Below are positions 19,239 to 28,122 of a DNA stretch of 64,000 nucleotides, piece by piece. Origin of the DNA: Myxacorys californica WJT36-NPBG1 (GTDB lineage: Bacteria > Cyanobacteriota > Cyanobacteriia > Leptolyngbyales > Leptolyngbyaceae); the NCBI GenBank assembly GCA_019359315.1, contig JAHHHO010000010.1, positions 1-64,000 of the forward strand. Direction: 5' to 3'. The translations under genes and the position numbers were made by a program. The first letter of the stretch is position 1, and each line of letters starts with the position of its first letter. The notes beneath the pieces are model-generated. The model was given only the letters and a program-made list of their open reading frames with translations. It was not told the DNA's origin and did no database searches.

Positions 19239-20279
19239 ATGTCCAGAACATTTTTTAAGCAAAGCATACTGCCACGTCTAGCAACATCAAAGCAAAAGCG
19301 AAACATGGGCTTCACGCTCATTGAGCTTTTAGTCGCGCTATTTATTGGCAGCGTGATTACGGGTGCGCTGCTGTTTATGGTCGTCAAGCTGTTAGAAACA
19401 AACCAGCGCGAGGCGGCGCGAAGCGATACACAGCGAGAAGTCCAAATGGCAGTAGACTACATTTCTCGCGATCTACGGGAAGCTGTTTATGTGTATGACG
19501 GTAACTGTCTTGTTGCTAATAGCGCTACCGTCAATACGAGCCAAGACTGTACTGGTTTACTCAGTTATCTCCCTGCACCTATTGCGGGCGGAACAAGCAC
19601 TTTACCTGTTCTGGCGTTTTGGAAAGTGGAAGATCTTCCTCAAAACTTAAAAACTGCCTGTAGTAACAACGCGACCGCTTTTTCTAGCAGCACCGCCCTT
19701 CCTGCTGCCGTAGCGGGTGTTCCCTGCATTTCTCGTCGTATGTATACTCTGGTTGTCTACACCCTTGACTGGACTGCTTCTGAAAACTGGAAGGGTAAAG
19801 CTAGGATCAAGCGATACAACCTGCCTCAGTTTACTGACAGCAGCGTAGGGGCAGCAGGAACACAGCCCACCGTGACCAAAGGCTGGCTATACCCAGCAGG
19901 AGAAAGTACAGGTTTCAACTACTGGCCCCTAGATAAGAACTATAAAGACACTTCTGGTTATCAAAGGATAGATGGTGACACCGCTACAAATGCGAACAAT
20001 CAAGTTTTGCTTGACTATATTGATAGGAATCAGCTAACTAGTGATGCTACCTGCCCTGATGACTACATTATGACTCCCAAATTGACTGTCTTCAGTGAAA
20101 GAAGAGGGTTTTACGTGTGTGTAAAGGGTAGAGAGAGTAACGGTACTTTAAACCAAGAAGTAGTTGTTCGCCTTCAAGGGAATGCCTCAGGTAGACCAGG
20201 AGTGAGTTCAAATAGTAATGTCCCACTTCCGTTAGAAACTCGTGTACTAACACGGGGCGTGTTAAACAAGAATATCTAA
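19239..20279 (+). CDS. hpsC: PilW-like pseudopilin, HpsC-like
   Basis: A 346-residue protein with the type III signal NMG/FTLIELLVALFIGSVITGA. It is followed by the pilin N-terminal helix (ETNQREAARSDTQREVQMAVDYISRDLREA), whose spacing is typical of PilW/PulJ minor pilins. The C-terminal domain is large and has several Cys, probably disulfide-bonded outside the cytoplasmic membrane. It is the third gene of the hps-type operon, 45 bases after the previous one. PilW-like minor pilins usually help prime filament assembly. The specific HpsC label rests on order and size. Confidence 0.75.
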   Translation: MSRTFFKQSILPRLATSKQKRNMGFTLIELLVALFIGSVITGALLFMVVKLLETNQREAARSDTQREVQMAVDYISRDLREAVYVYDGNCLVANSATVNTSQDCTGLLSYLPAPIAGGTSTLPVLAFWKVEDLPQNLKTACSNNATAFSSSTALPAAVAGVPCISRRMYTLVVYTLDWTASENWKGKARIKRYNLPQFTDSSVGAAGTQPTVTKGWLYPAGESTGFNYWPLDKNYKDTSGYQRIDGDTATNANNQVLLDYIDRNQLTSDATCPDDYIMTPKLTVFSERRGFYVCVKGRESNGTLNQEVVVRLQGNASGRPGVSSNSNVPLPLETRVLTRGVLNKNI

Positions 20280-20303
20280 GGCTGGCTCAACTGGGGGAGA
20301 ACG

Positions 20304-20876
20304 ATGAAAAGGCAAAGATTTTCAAAGCGATCGACAGAAGGATTCACGCTGCTCGAAATGCTGGTGGTTATCATCATGATCGGCGTGATGTTTGCGATCG
20401 CGGCTCCTAGCTGGGTGGCTTTTCTGAACAATCAGCGGGTCAACACGGCTAGAAATCAGGTCTTCGAGACCCTACGAGCCGCCCAATCTGAAGCGAAACG
20501 CACAAAAATTAATCGTGCTGTCGTCTTCGACAACAATAGCAACACGCCTAGAATGGCGACTATTCCAGTTATGGGCGATTCAATTGATACTCCTAAAAGC
20601 AATGTTCAGAACTGGCAGACTTTGGGCAACGGGGATATCAAGCCTGGGACAATCAAAATCAATTCTGTACCAGCACCAGCAAGCCAACCTTTTGATGCTT
20701 CTGTCTTGTTTGATACCTATGGCAATGTGGTTAAAACCAACAACACTGCTTTAGATACAACCAACGGGTACAAAATCGTGGTTGGAGTGGTTAGTAGTAC
20801 CAATCCTCGTCGTTGTGTCGCCATTAAAACGCTACTAGGTGCAGTGCAGGAAGGCACAGATACTGATTGTCAGTAG
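20304..20876 (+). CDS. hpsD: GspH/FimT-like pseudopilin, HpsD-like (first copy)
   Basis: A 190-residue protein with a short basic leader, prepilin site STEG/FTLLEMLVVIIMIGVMFAIAAPS, and a GspH/FimT-type mature domain (ARNQVFETLRAAQSEAKRTK). The C-terminus has a two-Cys pattern (RRCVAIKTLLGAVQEG...DCQ). GGGGAG lies upstream of ATG 20304. The next gene encodes a close paralogue sharing the AIAAPSW-x-AFLNNQ stretch and the same C-terminal pattern, so these two arose by tandem duplication. Confidence 0.75.
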   Translation: MKRQRFSKRSTEGFTLLEMLVVIIMIGVMFAIAAPSWVAFLNNQRVNTARNQVFETLRAAQSEAKRTKINRAVVFDNNSNTPRMATIPVMGDSIDTPKSNVQNWQTLGNGDIKPGTIKINSVPAPASQPFDASVLFDTYGNVVKTNNTALDTTNGYKIVVGVVSSTNPRRCVAIKTLLGAVQEGTDTDCQ

Positions 20877-20931
20877 CCTAAGATCAAGCTTGCCATCGTT
20901 CGTCTTCATTCACTTGATTTTAGATCTGCCG

Positions 20932-21543
20932 ATGCCGCTACACAATTGTCTACCGCAATTTAAGCGATTTGCCAAGTCGTATCGACGTGAAAAATGGAAA
21001 CAGCACTTCGGTAGAACTAGATTAGATCAGGGTATGACGCTACTGGAAGTTCTGGTGGTTGTGGCCATGATTAGCATCACGGCCGCGATCGCGGCTCCGT
21101 CTTGGACTGCATTTCTCAACAATCAAAAATTGACTGTAGCGCAGAACCAAGTGTTTGATGTGATGCGGCAGGCACAAATTAAGTCAAAATTGCAGCGCAT
21201 CAGATATGACGCATATTTCAGGCAATCAGGGAACAATGCTCAGTGGCTCATTTATCCAGTTAGTGAAGCTGGTGAGCTAACCGAGAGCCAACTCTCTAAC
21301 TTGTCTTGGAGTAATTTAGGCGATGGAGTGCAGATAGATGCAGAAACCACTTTGGAAAAGAAAGGAACCATCTACAAGATTCGATTTAATGATTATGGTG
21401 AAGTGTCAGGGAGGTTTGGGCGAGTCACGCTATCCCTTTCTTCAGGCGGCTCTAAAAAACGCTGCGCAATCGTCTCTAGTTTATTAGGAGCAATGCGCGC
21501 AGGAGAGAGCCACCCTGAGAAAAAAGACCCAAAGTGCGACTAA
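20932..21543 (+). CDS. GspH/FimT-like pseudopilin (tandem paralogue of the preceding gene)
   Basis: About 203 residues from ATG 20932. It has a longer basic leader than its neighbour, then DQG/MTLLEVLVVVAMISITAAIAAPS and a mature helix (AQNQVFDVMRQAQIKSKLQR). The C-terminus KKRCAIVSSLLGAM ends with a second Cys. No good ribosome binding site is visible. An upstream open frame overlapping the previous gene (from 20839) suggests translational coupling or a start that I cannot fix. The gene ends the pseudopilin run and overlaps the convergent glgB by 4 bp. Confidence 0.7.
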   Translation: MPLHNCLPQFKRFAKSYRREKWKQHFGRTRLDQGMTLLEVLVVVAMISITAAIAAPSWTAFLNNQKLTVAQNQVFDVMRQAQIKSKLQRIRYDAYFRQSGNNAQWLIYPVSEAGELTESQLSNLSWSNLGDGVQIDAETTLEKKGTIYKIRFNDYGEVSGRFGRVTLSLSSGGSKKRCAIVSSLLGAMRAGESHPEKKDPKCD

Positions 21544-23846
21544 TCTTCTGTAGCGTGCTTCAGTTCTTTGGCATTTTGCGTCTTCTGGCGATCGAGCTTG
21601 AAGATCACCGTTGCTAAGGGCGGTAAGCAAAGATCCAGGGAGTAAGAGAAATTTTGGTACGCCCACTCTTCTGTCCACTTGCCACCGAGGTTGCCCATGT
21701 TGCTGCCACCATAGTCACGAGCGTCACTATTGAGGAGTTCTGTGTAAAATCCTGGTTCAGGAACGCCAACTCGATAATGGCTATGTGGTTGAGGCGTGAA
21801 GTTGCAAACCGTCAGAATAAAATCATCCGACTGCTGATCGCGGCGGATAAATGAGACAACACTGTGCCGATTGTCGCTACAGTCGATCCATTCAAATCCT
21901 TCTTGAGCAAAATCTTGAGTATAAAGAGCAGGTTCACGACGGTAAAGAGCATTGAGGGCAGAGACAAAGTGCTTCAGCTTTTGATGAGGATCAAACTGAA
22001 GCAGATGCCACTCTAAATCGCTCCACACATTCCACTCACTCCACTGACCAAACTCCATACTCATAAATAGAGTCTTCTTGCCCGGATGGGTGAACATGAA
22101 GGCATAGAGACATCGGAGGTTAGCAAACTTCTGCCACTCATCTCCAGGCATCTTACCGATCATATTGCTTTTGCCATGCACCACTTCATCATGTGAGAGT
22201 GCCAGCATGAAATTCTCGCTATGGTTGTACCACATGCTAAAGGTGACGTTATTTTGATGAAACTGACGGAACCAAGGATCCATGTGGAAATAATCCAACA
22301 TGTCGTGCATCCAGCCCATGTTCCACTTGAGATTGAATCCTAAACCACCTACATACGTGGGCCAAGACACCATTGGCCAAGAAGTGGACTCTTCAGCGAT
22401 CGACAAGACGCCAGGAAAATAACTGAAAATAGTATGGTTCATCTGCCGCAGAAAGTCGGCAGCCTCAATATTTTCTCGACCGCCATACTGATTCGTAACC
22501 CACTCGCCTTCTTTGCGCTGATAGTCAAGATAGAGCATGGAAGCAACGGCATCGACGCGAATTCCATCAATATGATATTTGTCAAACCAGAAGAGCGCAT
22601 TCGCGACCAAGTAGTTTCGCACCTCATGACGCGCATAGTTAAAAACTAGCGTTCCCCACTCTTTGTGTTCACCCTTGCGAGGATCAGCGTACTCATACAA
22701 GTGGCTACCATCAAAGAATGCGAGTCCGTGACCGTCTTTGGGAAAGTGGCCTGGAACCCAATCTACGATCACACCAATTCCGTTCTGATGGCACTGATCC
22801 ACAAAGTACATGAAATCTTCGGGAGAACCATAGCGGGAGGTGCAAGCGTAATGTCCAACGACTTGATATCCCCATGATCCGTCAAACGGATGCTCTGCGA
22901 CTGGCAACAGTTCAATATGGGTAAACCCCAACTCCTTTACATAAGGAATGAGTTTATCTGCCAATTCTCGATAGGTTAAAAATCGCGCTCCTGGCTTTAG
23001 CTCCGACACAATGACAGCAGATGCCGTTTCTCCATTTGATAGTAGGGCGGGTTCTGTGGAGGAGGTATGTAGCCAAGACCCGACATGTACTTCATAGACC
23101 GAAATGGGCTGCGCTAGGTCGTTTTGGCGCCGCTTCTCCATCCACTCTTGATCCGTCCACGTGTAGGAATCTAGATCAGTGACAATCGATGCCGTTTTAG
23201 GACGAACTTCCTGCTGAAAACCATAGGGATCAGACTTTTCGTAGATGTGCCCTTCGTGGTTCTTAATTTCATATTTGTAGTGCGTACCTATGGTCAATTC
23301 TGGAATGAACAGTTCCCAAATTCCGGTAGATCCTTTCCGCATTTGATGCTTGCGCCCGTCCCAGTAGTTGAAATCGCCAATTACAGAGACATTGCGAGCG
23401 TTGGGTGCCCAGACAGCAAAGTAAACGCCTGTGATCCCGTTCTGAGTCGTGAGGTGCGCTCCGAGCTTTTCGTAAATTCGATGGTGATTGCCTTCGGCAA
23501 ATAGATAGGTATCAAGTTCAGTTAAGAAGGGAGAGCGGAAGGCATAAGGGTCATAAATCACGCGCTCATTTTCGCCTTCTTTAATTCGCAGCTGGTAGTT
23601 CACCAAATCGGGAGTATCGATCACGCATTCAAAGAAATGAGGATGATGCAGCGATCGCATCGGATACTCGGTTCGCTGCTCTGGAAACACGACCGTTACT
23701 GCTTCTGCATTGGGTTGATAAGCACGCACCACCCAAACGGATTTGCCATCCTGCTCACTTTGATGAGGGCCAAGAACCTCAAAGGGGTCGTGATGCTGGT
23801 TCCAAACAATCCGTTCTACCTGGTCTGGGGCGATCGTCATAGACAT
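21540..23846 (-). CDS. glgB: 1,4-alpha-glucan branching enzyme
   Basis: A 768-residue GH13 enzyme that introduces alpha-1,6 branches into glycogen. The N-terminal N1 and CBM48 modules (about residues 10-230) include YFAVWAPNARNVSVIGDFN. The catalytic barrel contains VDWVPGHFPKD, the nucleophile region GIRVDAVASMLYLD, the acid/base region SIAEEST, and ALSHDEVVHGKSNM. The all-beta C-terminal domain closes the protein. The length is normal for bacterial GlgB with both N-domains. It is transcribed alone on the minus strand and meets the pseudopilin operon tail to tail. Confidence 0.97.
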   Translation of the reverse strand: MSMTIAPDQVERIVWNQHHDPFEVLGPHQSEQDGKSVWVVRAYQPNAEAVTVVFPEQRTEYPMRSLHHPHFFECVIDTPDLVNYQLRIKEGENERVIYDPYAFRSPFLTELDTYLFAEGNHHRIYEKLGAHLTTQNGITGVYFAVWAPNARNVSVIGDFNYWDGRKHQMRKGSTGIWELFIPELTIGTHYKYEIKNHEGHIYEKSDPYGFQQEVRPKTASIVTDLDSYTWTDQEWMEKRRQNDLAQPISVYEVHVGSWLHTSSTEPALLSNGETASAVIVSELKPGARFLTYRELADKLIPYVKELGFTHIELLPVAEHPFDGSWGYQVVGHYACTSRYGSPEDFMYFVDQCHQNGIGVIVDWVPGHFPKDGHGLAFFDGSHLYEYADPRKGEHKEWGTLVFNYARHEVRNYLVANALFWFDKYHIDGIRVDAVASMLYLDYQRKEGEWVTNQYGGRENIEAADFLRQMNHTIFSYFPGVLSIAEESTSWPMVSWPTYVGGLGFNLKWNMGWMHDMLDYFHMDPWFRQFHQNNVTFSMWYNHSENFMLALSHDEVVHGKSNMIGKMPGDEWQKFANLRCLYAFMFTHPGKKTLFMSMEFGQWSEWNVWSDLEWHLLQFDPHQKLKHFVSALNALYRREPALYTQDFAQEGFEWIDCSDNRHSVVSFIRRDQQSDDFILTVCNFTPQPHSHYRVGVPEPGFYTELLNSDARDYGGSNMGNLGGKWTEEWAYQNFSYSLDLCLPPLATVIFKLDRQKTQNAKELKHATED

Positions 23847-24035
23847 GAAGCTTACCTACCTTAAAAATCAGTTGCTTAACGGCATAAAAACAAAATTTAG
23901 AGAGACCCTAGGTTAAGGATCTGTAATAAACCGTAGCAAATCATTGCAAAAGCTACAAATAATTTGGTGGCTTGTTTCTCCAATCATAGATCTGGTTTGT
24001 AGATTGTCACCAACCGCGTCCTGTTTGGCAATGAA

Positions 24036-24063
24036 AAACCCCAGTCCAGTTTGGAAAGGGGCT
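24036..24063 (-). terminator. Terminator downstream of the PSRP-3 gene
   Basis: Read on the minus strand, AGCCCC pairs with GGGGTT, with an inner TCCA/TGGA stem, and a T-run follows. The outer arms are at 24039-24042 and 24058-24061. The position, about 75 bases past the stop at 24136, fits. Confidence 0.55.
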
Positions 24064-24135
24064 ACAGAGTTTTGAAATGGGCGTTTAGCTGAAATCTAGA
24101 TAGAGCCTTTGCCAGCGATGAAGCGAGCAACCAGG

Positions 24136-24435
24136 TCAGGCGCTACCTGTGAATGTCACTTCTGGAAATTTAGATTGAGCTTCTGACATTGGGCGCTTTC
24201 TGCCCTCTTCCTGCCAATAGTTGATCACTTCAGTGGCTTTGTTAAGCAACTCGACGCGATCGACCTCGGTAATCCAATGCTTCTTTTCTAATTCGGTTTT
24301 TAGCTGTTCCCAGGCATCGTTGCGGGGCCAAAAGAAGTAGGACGTTAGGGGACTTGTCCCTTTGCCTACGACTTGATCAACCGCTAAAGCAACGTTCTCT
24401 TCTAACCAAAGAACTTTTAGAATAAACTTCGACAA
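24136..24435 (-). CDS. Plastid/cyanobacterial-specific 30S ribosomal protein PSRP-3 (Ycf65)
   Basis: A 99-residue protein starting [21 protein letters not shown]. This, with the [21 protein letters not shown] segment and [10 protein letters not shown], is the recognisable Ycf65/PSRP-3 sequence found in plastids and cyanobacteria. It is a small-subunit ribosomal protein without an E. coli equivalent. It is a monocistronic gene with AGGTTAG upstream of the ATG and a hairpin terminator downstream. Confidence 0.92.
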   Translation of the reverse strand: MSKFILKVLWLEENVALAVDQVVGKGTSPLTSYFFWPRNDAWEQLKTELEKKHWITEVDRVELLNKATEVINYWQEEGRKRPMSEAQSKFPEVTFTGSA

Positions 24436-24505
24436 AATCTAACCTCCAGCGCAGTCCCAAGCTTGCTTATCTACAGTCTGCTATTCTACCGCACAGTTTT
24501 AGTAG

Positions 24506-25330
24506 ATGATGGAAATCTCTGAAATTGCTACAGGGATTTTTATGAACGGTTCTAGCGCGATCGTGGTCTTTGATATTGATGGTGTAATTCGAGATGTGGG
24601 AGGGTCATATCGCCGGGCTTTGGCGGATACAGTTGAGCGATTTACGGGCGGAAACTCTCGACCGTCTTCTCAAGAGATCGATGCGCTGAAATCAGAGGGG
24701 CTTTGGAACAACGATTGGGAAGCGTCTCAAGAATTAATTTATCGCTACTTTGAGGCACAGGGGCAGCCCCGAAGCGAAGTGAATTTAGAGTACCAAGATC
24801 TAGTCGCGTTCTTTCAATCTCGCTATCGCGGAACTGACCCGGAAAACTGGACAGGGTACATTTGTCAGGAGCCATTGCTGTTGGAGTCAAATTACTTCGA
24901 TGCGCTGACGATCGCAGGGATTCGGTGGGGATTTTTTAGCGGGGCAACGCGAGCGTCGGCAACCTATGTGTTGCAAAAACGGTTGGGATTGAAAAATCCG
25001 GTTTTAATTGCGATGGAAGATGCTCCGGGTAAACCTGATCCAGTGGGTCTGCTACAGACGGTTGATCAGCTCGAACCAGAAGCATCACCGTTACCTGCTC
25101 TCTACATTGGAGATACGGTAGCGGACATGTACACCGTCAGCAATGCGGCTTCCTTGCGATCAAACCGTCGCTGGATTGGGGTTGGAGTCTTACCACCGCA
25201 TGTTCACGAAACGGAAGAACGTAAGTCCGCTTATGCTCAAACCCTTTACGAGGCAGGAGCGATCGTTGTTTTAGACACGGTGCGAGATTTAACCCCGGAA
25301 CGAGTGAGCCAGCTTGTTACTGGAGGCTAA
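24506..25330 (+). CDS. HAD-superfamily subfamily IA hydrolase (TIGR01548-like)
   Basis: About 274 residues. All four HAD motifs are present: VVFDIDGVIRD (nucleophile Asp and acid/base Asp), FFSGATRAS (motif II), DAPGKPDP (motif III Lys) and YIGDTVADM (motif IV). GGSYRRALADTVE and the WNNDW segment match the TIGR01548 subfamily, known from cyanobacteria and archaea, whose physiological substrate is unknown. An alternative ATG at 24542 has CAGGGA upstream and would drop 12 residues. The 3' end overlaps the opposite TPR gene by 14 bp. Confidence 0.85.
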   Translation: MMEISEIATGIFMNGSSAIVVFDIDGVIRDVGGSYRRALADTVERFTGGNSRPSSQEIDALKSEGLWNNDWEASQELIYRYFEAQGQPRSEVNLEYQDLVAFFQSRYRGTDPENWTGYICQEPLLLESNYFDALTIAGIRWGFFSGATRASATYVLQKRLGLKNPVLIAMEDAPGKPDPVGLLQTVDQLEPEASPLPALYIGDTVADMYTVSNAASLRSNRRWIGVGVLPPHVHETEERKSAYAQTLYEAGAIVVLDTVRDLTPERVSQLVTGG

Positions 25331-26174
25331 GGAATTTTTCTAGAGCAGTCACCATGGTGGGAGGCCAACGCCGTACCGTTTTAACCCAATTGATATCTTT
25401 GTAGCGATTATCGAGTCCTACGGCAGACACCCACTGGCTTTCCGCTTCTCCTTTTTTGCCAGCGCTCCATAGAGCGGCAGTGAGAGCGGCTCTCATATCG
25501 GCAAATCTGGGATATTTCCGAACGAGGTTTCGCATGTTGCGGATGGACTCATCGGTTTGACCCGCTTGATATTGAGCGAGGGCATGATTGGCGCGGGCAA
25601 AGGCATAGTCTGGAGCTAACTGGAAGGCTTTTTGATAGTCAGCTAGAGCGATATCCCATTGTCCGAGTCCCGCTTCAGCGTTGCCGCGATTGTTGAACGC
25701 TGCTGGATCATTAGGGTCAAGGTCTAACACGTGATTGTAATCTGCGATCGCCTCCTCCCATTTCCCTAAGCCCTCTAACGCTGCGCCCCGATTGAGGTAG
25801 GGGTCAGGAGCATCAGGAGCGAGTTCCATGGCTTTGTTAAAGTCTGCGATCGCATCTTCTAGCTTATTTTGACTGACCTTTGCATTCCCTCGATTGCTCC
25901 ACACCGCAGCACTATCCGGCAACAGCGTTAGAATCTCTGTCCAATGCTGCTCTGCCGCTGCAAAATCACCCTTGTTCGTCGCATCAAACGCCTCCTGCCT
26001 GAGGGTTGAGAGTTTGCCAAAAAGCTCTTGGGCGGACGGCTGCTCGACTGGCTGCTCGGCTGGCTGTTCGACTGGCTGTTCAACCGACTCAGCCGCTAGA
26101 ACGGGTAACGTGCTTAAGCATAGACAACTCACCAGCAGAAGCACCAGGATTGACTTCAGCGATCGACGAATCAT
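25317..26174 (-). CDS. Exported TPR-repeat protein
   Basis: A 285-residue protein. An N-terminal hydrophobic segment (ILVLLLVSCLCLSTLPVLAAES) is a signal peptide with an AxA-like site, or a lipobox-like variant. A short Pro/Glu/Gln repeat (VEQPxEQP units) encoded by imperfect 12-base DNA repeats near 26040-26095 follows. Then come about four TPR units with the W-x-N-R-G-N-A pattern (AVWSNRGNAKVSQNKLEDAI, PYLNRGAALEGLGKWEEAI, AFNNRGNAEAGLGQWDIAL). Such proteins scaffold complexes in the thylakoid lumen or periplasm. No specific partner is apparent. Confidence 0.85.
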   Translation of the reverse strand: MIRRSLKSILVLLLVSCLCLSTLPVLAAESVEQPVEQPAEQPVEQPSAQELFGKLSTLRQEAFDATNKGDFAAAEQHWTEILTLLPDSAAVWSNRGNAKVSQNKLEDAIADFNKAMELAPDAPDPYLNRGAALEGLGKWEEAIADYNHVLDLDPNDPAAFNNRGNAEAGLGQWDIALADYQKAFQLAPDYAFARANHALAQYQAGQTDESIRNMRNLVRKYPRFADMRAALTAALWSAGKKGEAESQWVSAVGLDNRYKDINWVKTVRRWPPTMVTALEKFLSLQ

Positions 26175-26205
26175 GTAACACGCTCCAATAGCTAGAACAG
26201 AAAAA

Positions 26206-27411
26206 TTAGGACAGAAACGTAAGTTGGCTTTCAGGAGGTTGATAGCCCAAATGTTTCCAAGCGGCGGTGGTGGCGATGCGACCTCGCGGGGTGCGGCTGA
26301 GATAGCCGATCTGCATCAGGTAGGGTTCGTAGACCTCTTCGATCGTTTGAGCATCTTCTCCGGTGGAGGCAGCGAGGGTTTCAAGTCCTACGGGTCCACC
26401 ATTGTGTCGCTCGATCATGAAGCTGAGCAGGCGGCGATCCGTCCAGTCTAAGCCGCAGGGATCGACGTTAAACAGTTCGAGGGCTTCGGCGGCGATCGCT
26501 TGGTTCACTTTTCCGCGTGATTTCACCTCTACATAATCGCGGACTCGTTTTAATAACCGGTTGGCAATGCGAGGCGTGCCGCGCGATCGACGGGCAATTT
26601 CCTCGGCTCCGCAGTAGGTCACCGAGGTCTTGAGTAACGCAGCGGTTCTGAGGACAATTTCAGTCAGTTCATCGAGTTCGTAAAACCGCAGGCGTTGGAC
26701 TAAGCCAAAGCGATCGCGCAGGGGAGAGGTGAGCGATCCAACCCGCGTCGTGGCACCAATAAGCGTGAAGGGGGACAATTTCAGCGATTGCGTCCGAGCG
26801 GAGCTTCCTTTGCCAAGAATAATATCGACCCGAAAATCTTCCATTGCCGGATAAAGAATTTCTTCGGCAACTCGCGATAGACGGTGAATTTCATCGATAA
26901 ACAGCACATCCCCAGGCTGTAGACCCACCAAAAGCCCCATGACATCACGAGGACGCTCTAACGCTGGAGCGCTGGTAATCTTGCACTGTACTCCTAACTC
27001 GGCGGCTAGAATCAGCGACATTGTGGTTTTGCCGAGTCCAGGAGGACCATAAAGCAGCAAATGATCCAGCGACTCTTTTCTAGCTTTCGCCGCTCGAATG
27101 GCAATGTCCAAAACTTCTTTAAGATCTTTTTGCCCAACGTACTCTGCTAAACGCTGAGGACGCAGTTTTTCTTCTTGCTTGCCATGCTCTTCGGGTTCAG
27201 GGTCAGCTTGCAGCACAGCAGCGCGACCTTGATTGTGATCATTTGGGTCAAGATTATCTTGCAAGACAGCCGTTCGAGGAGATTTAGGAGGTTTACTGCC
27301 GCCAGAAGCAGTCTTCACACTCAACGGGAGTTGCCCGGACTGCGCCTCGTCAGACTTGTCTGGCTCAGGAGACTGCTTTTTAGAGGAGATAATCGCCATA
27401 ATTGAGAACAA
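26206..27411 (-). CDS. ruvB: Holliday junction branch migration DNA helicase RuvB
   Basis: A 401-residue AAA+ motor that drives branch migration with RuvA. Walker A is [12 protein letters not shown], Walker B is [10 protein letters not shown], and the sensor is IGATTRVG with the arginine finger in LRDRFG. A C-terminal winged helix includes [11 protein letters not shown] and [16 protein letters not shown]. The first roughly 75 residues are a charged, low-complexity extension absent from E. coli RuvB but common in cyanobacteria. The second ATG at 27399 (MAIISSKK) may be the real start. Confidence 0.96.
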   Translation of the reverse strand: MFSIMAIISSKKQSPEPDKSDEAQSGQLPLSVKTASGGSKPPKSPRTAVLQDNLDPNDHNQGRAAVLQADPEPEEHGKQEEKLRPQRLAEYVGQKDLKEVLDIAIRAAKARKESLDHLLLYGPPGLGKTTMSLILAAELGVQCKITSAPALERPRDVMGLLVGLQPGDVLFIDEIHRLSRVAEEILYPAMEDFRVDIILGKGSSARTQSLKLSPFTLIGATTRVGSLTSPLRDRFGLVQRLRFYELDELTEIVLRTAALLKTSVTYCGAEEIARRSRGTPRIANRLLKRVRDYVEVKSRGKVNQAIAAEALELFNVDPCGLDWTDRRLLSFMIERHNGGPVGLETLAASTGEDAQTIEEVYEPYLMQIGYLSRTPRGRIATTAAWKHLGYQPPESQLTFLS

Positions 27412-27450
27412 TCATACCTGTAGACATTCAACCCGTAGACATTCAAAAAG

Positions 27451-28005
27451 ATGGAGATTCAGCCACAGTTTCTAGTTTCTGACCCCATTTCATTTGAGCA
27501 AGCCATTAATCTCACCCAATCACTAATGGCAGCATTACAGCACAATCGCTTGACAGAAGCAGAACTTGAAAGCATCATAACCGCCTTGGTTAAAACTGAA
27601 AACGGCGCACGGGGATTTTTCGTCACTTATCTGACTGATGAGCAGCCCACTGCCGATCAATCGTCCCCAGCGGTAGTGGCAGCACTGCGATCGTCTCCAG
27701 AGATCGTGAGTGAACTGCTGGTGAAAAATCTTGCCATGTCAGCCGCCATGATAGTAACTCATACCGGAAATCAAAACCTCGAATTAGCAGCCGGATCAGA
27801 GCGAGTTCAACGGCGAACAATTGAGTTGATCAAGCAGACACAAATTGAGGTGATTTTCGTCAAGCTAGAACAGTTGCGCCAAAGCGTAGAGACGCATGGT
27901 GTAGAAACGCCTACAGGAGAGTTCCAGAGCTTTTTGCAGCGCTGGAACTATAACGAAGCCCAACGACGAGCGATCGCACAGGTGATTTCTAGGGTCATGA
28001 CCTGA
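27451..28005 (+). CDS. Hypothetical protein, probably cyanobacteria-specific
   Basis: A 184-residue, mostly helical soluble protein. It starts MEIQPQFLVSDPISFEQ about 40 bases from the divergent ruvB start. The visible pattern is two leucine-rich helical halves with no Cys and no membrane segment. NGARGFFVTYLTDEQP and a C-terminal FLQRWNYNEAQRRAIAQVI stand out. I recognise no domain. Divergence from ruvB suggests only a shared promoter region, not a shared function. Confidence 0.7.
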   Translation: MEIQPQFLVSDPISFEQAINLTQSLMAALQHNRLTEAELESIITALVKTENGARGFFVTYLTDEQPTADQSSPAVVAALRSSPEIVSELLVKNLAMSAAMIVTHTGNQNLELAAGSERVQRRTIELIKQTQIEVIFVKLEQLRQSVETHGVETPTGEFQSFLQRWNYNEAQRRAIAQVISRVMT

Positions 28006-28045
28006 TATTCTGACAGGAATCATGTTACGTCTGGGCGTAAGTACT

Positions 28046-28083
28046 GTTTGCGCAAACCAAAAAATGTTTAAACAAATGTTTAA
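28046..28083. promoter_or_regulatory. Cluster of palindromes before the polysaccharide export operon
   Basis: GTTTGCGCAAAC (28046-28057) is a perfect 12-base palindrome. It is followed by TGTTTAAACA (28065-28074) and two copies of AAATGTTTAA 12 bases apart (28062-28071, 28074-28083). It lies 40-75 bases before the transporter permease start and is a candidate operator. Confidence 0.4.
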
Positions 28084-28122
28084 GCAAACCCACGTTTTGA
28101 GCTAGGGAAGGGGAAACACAAT

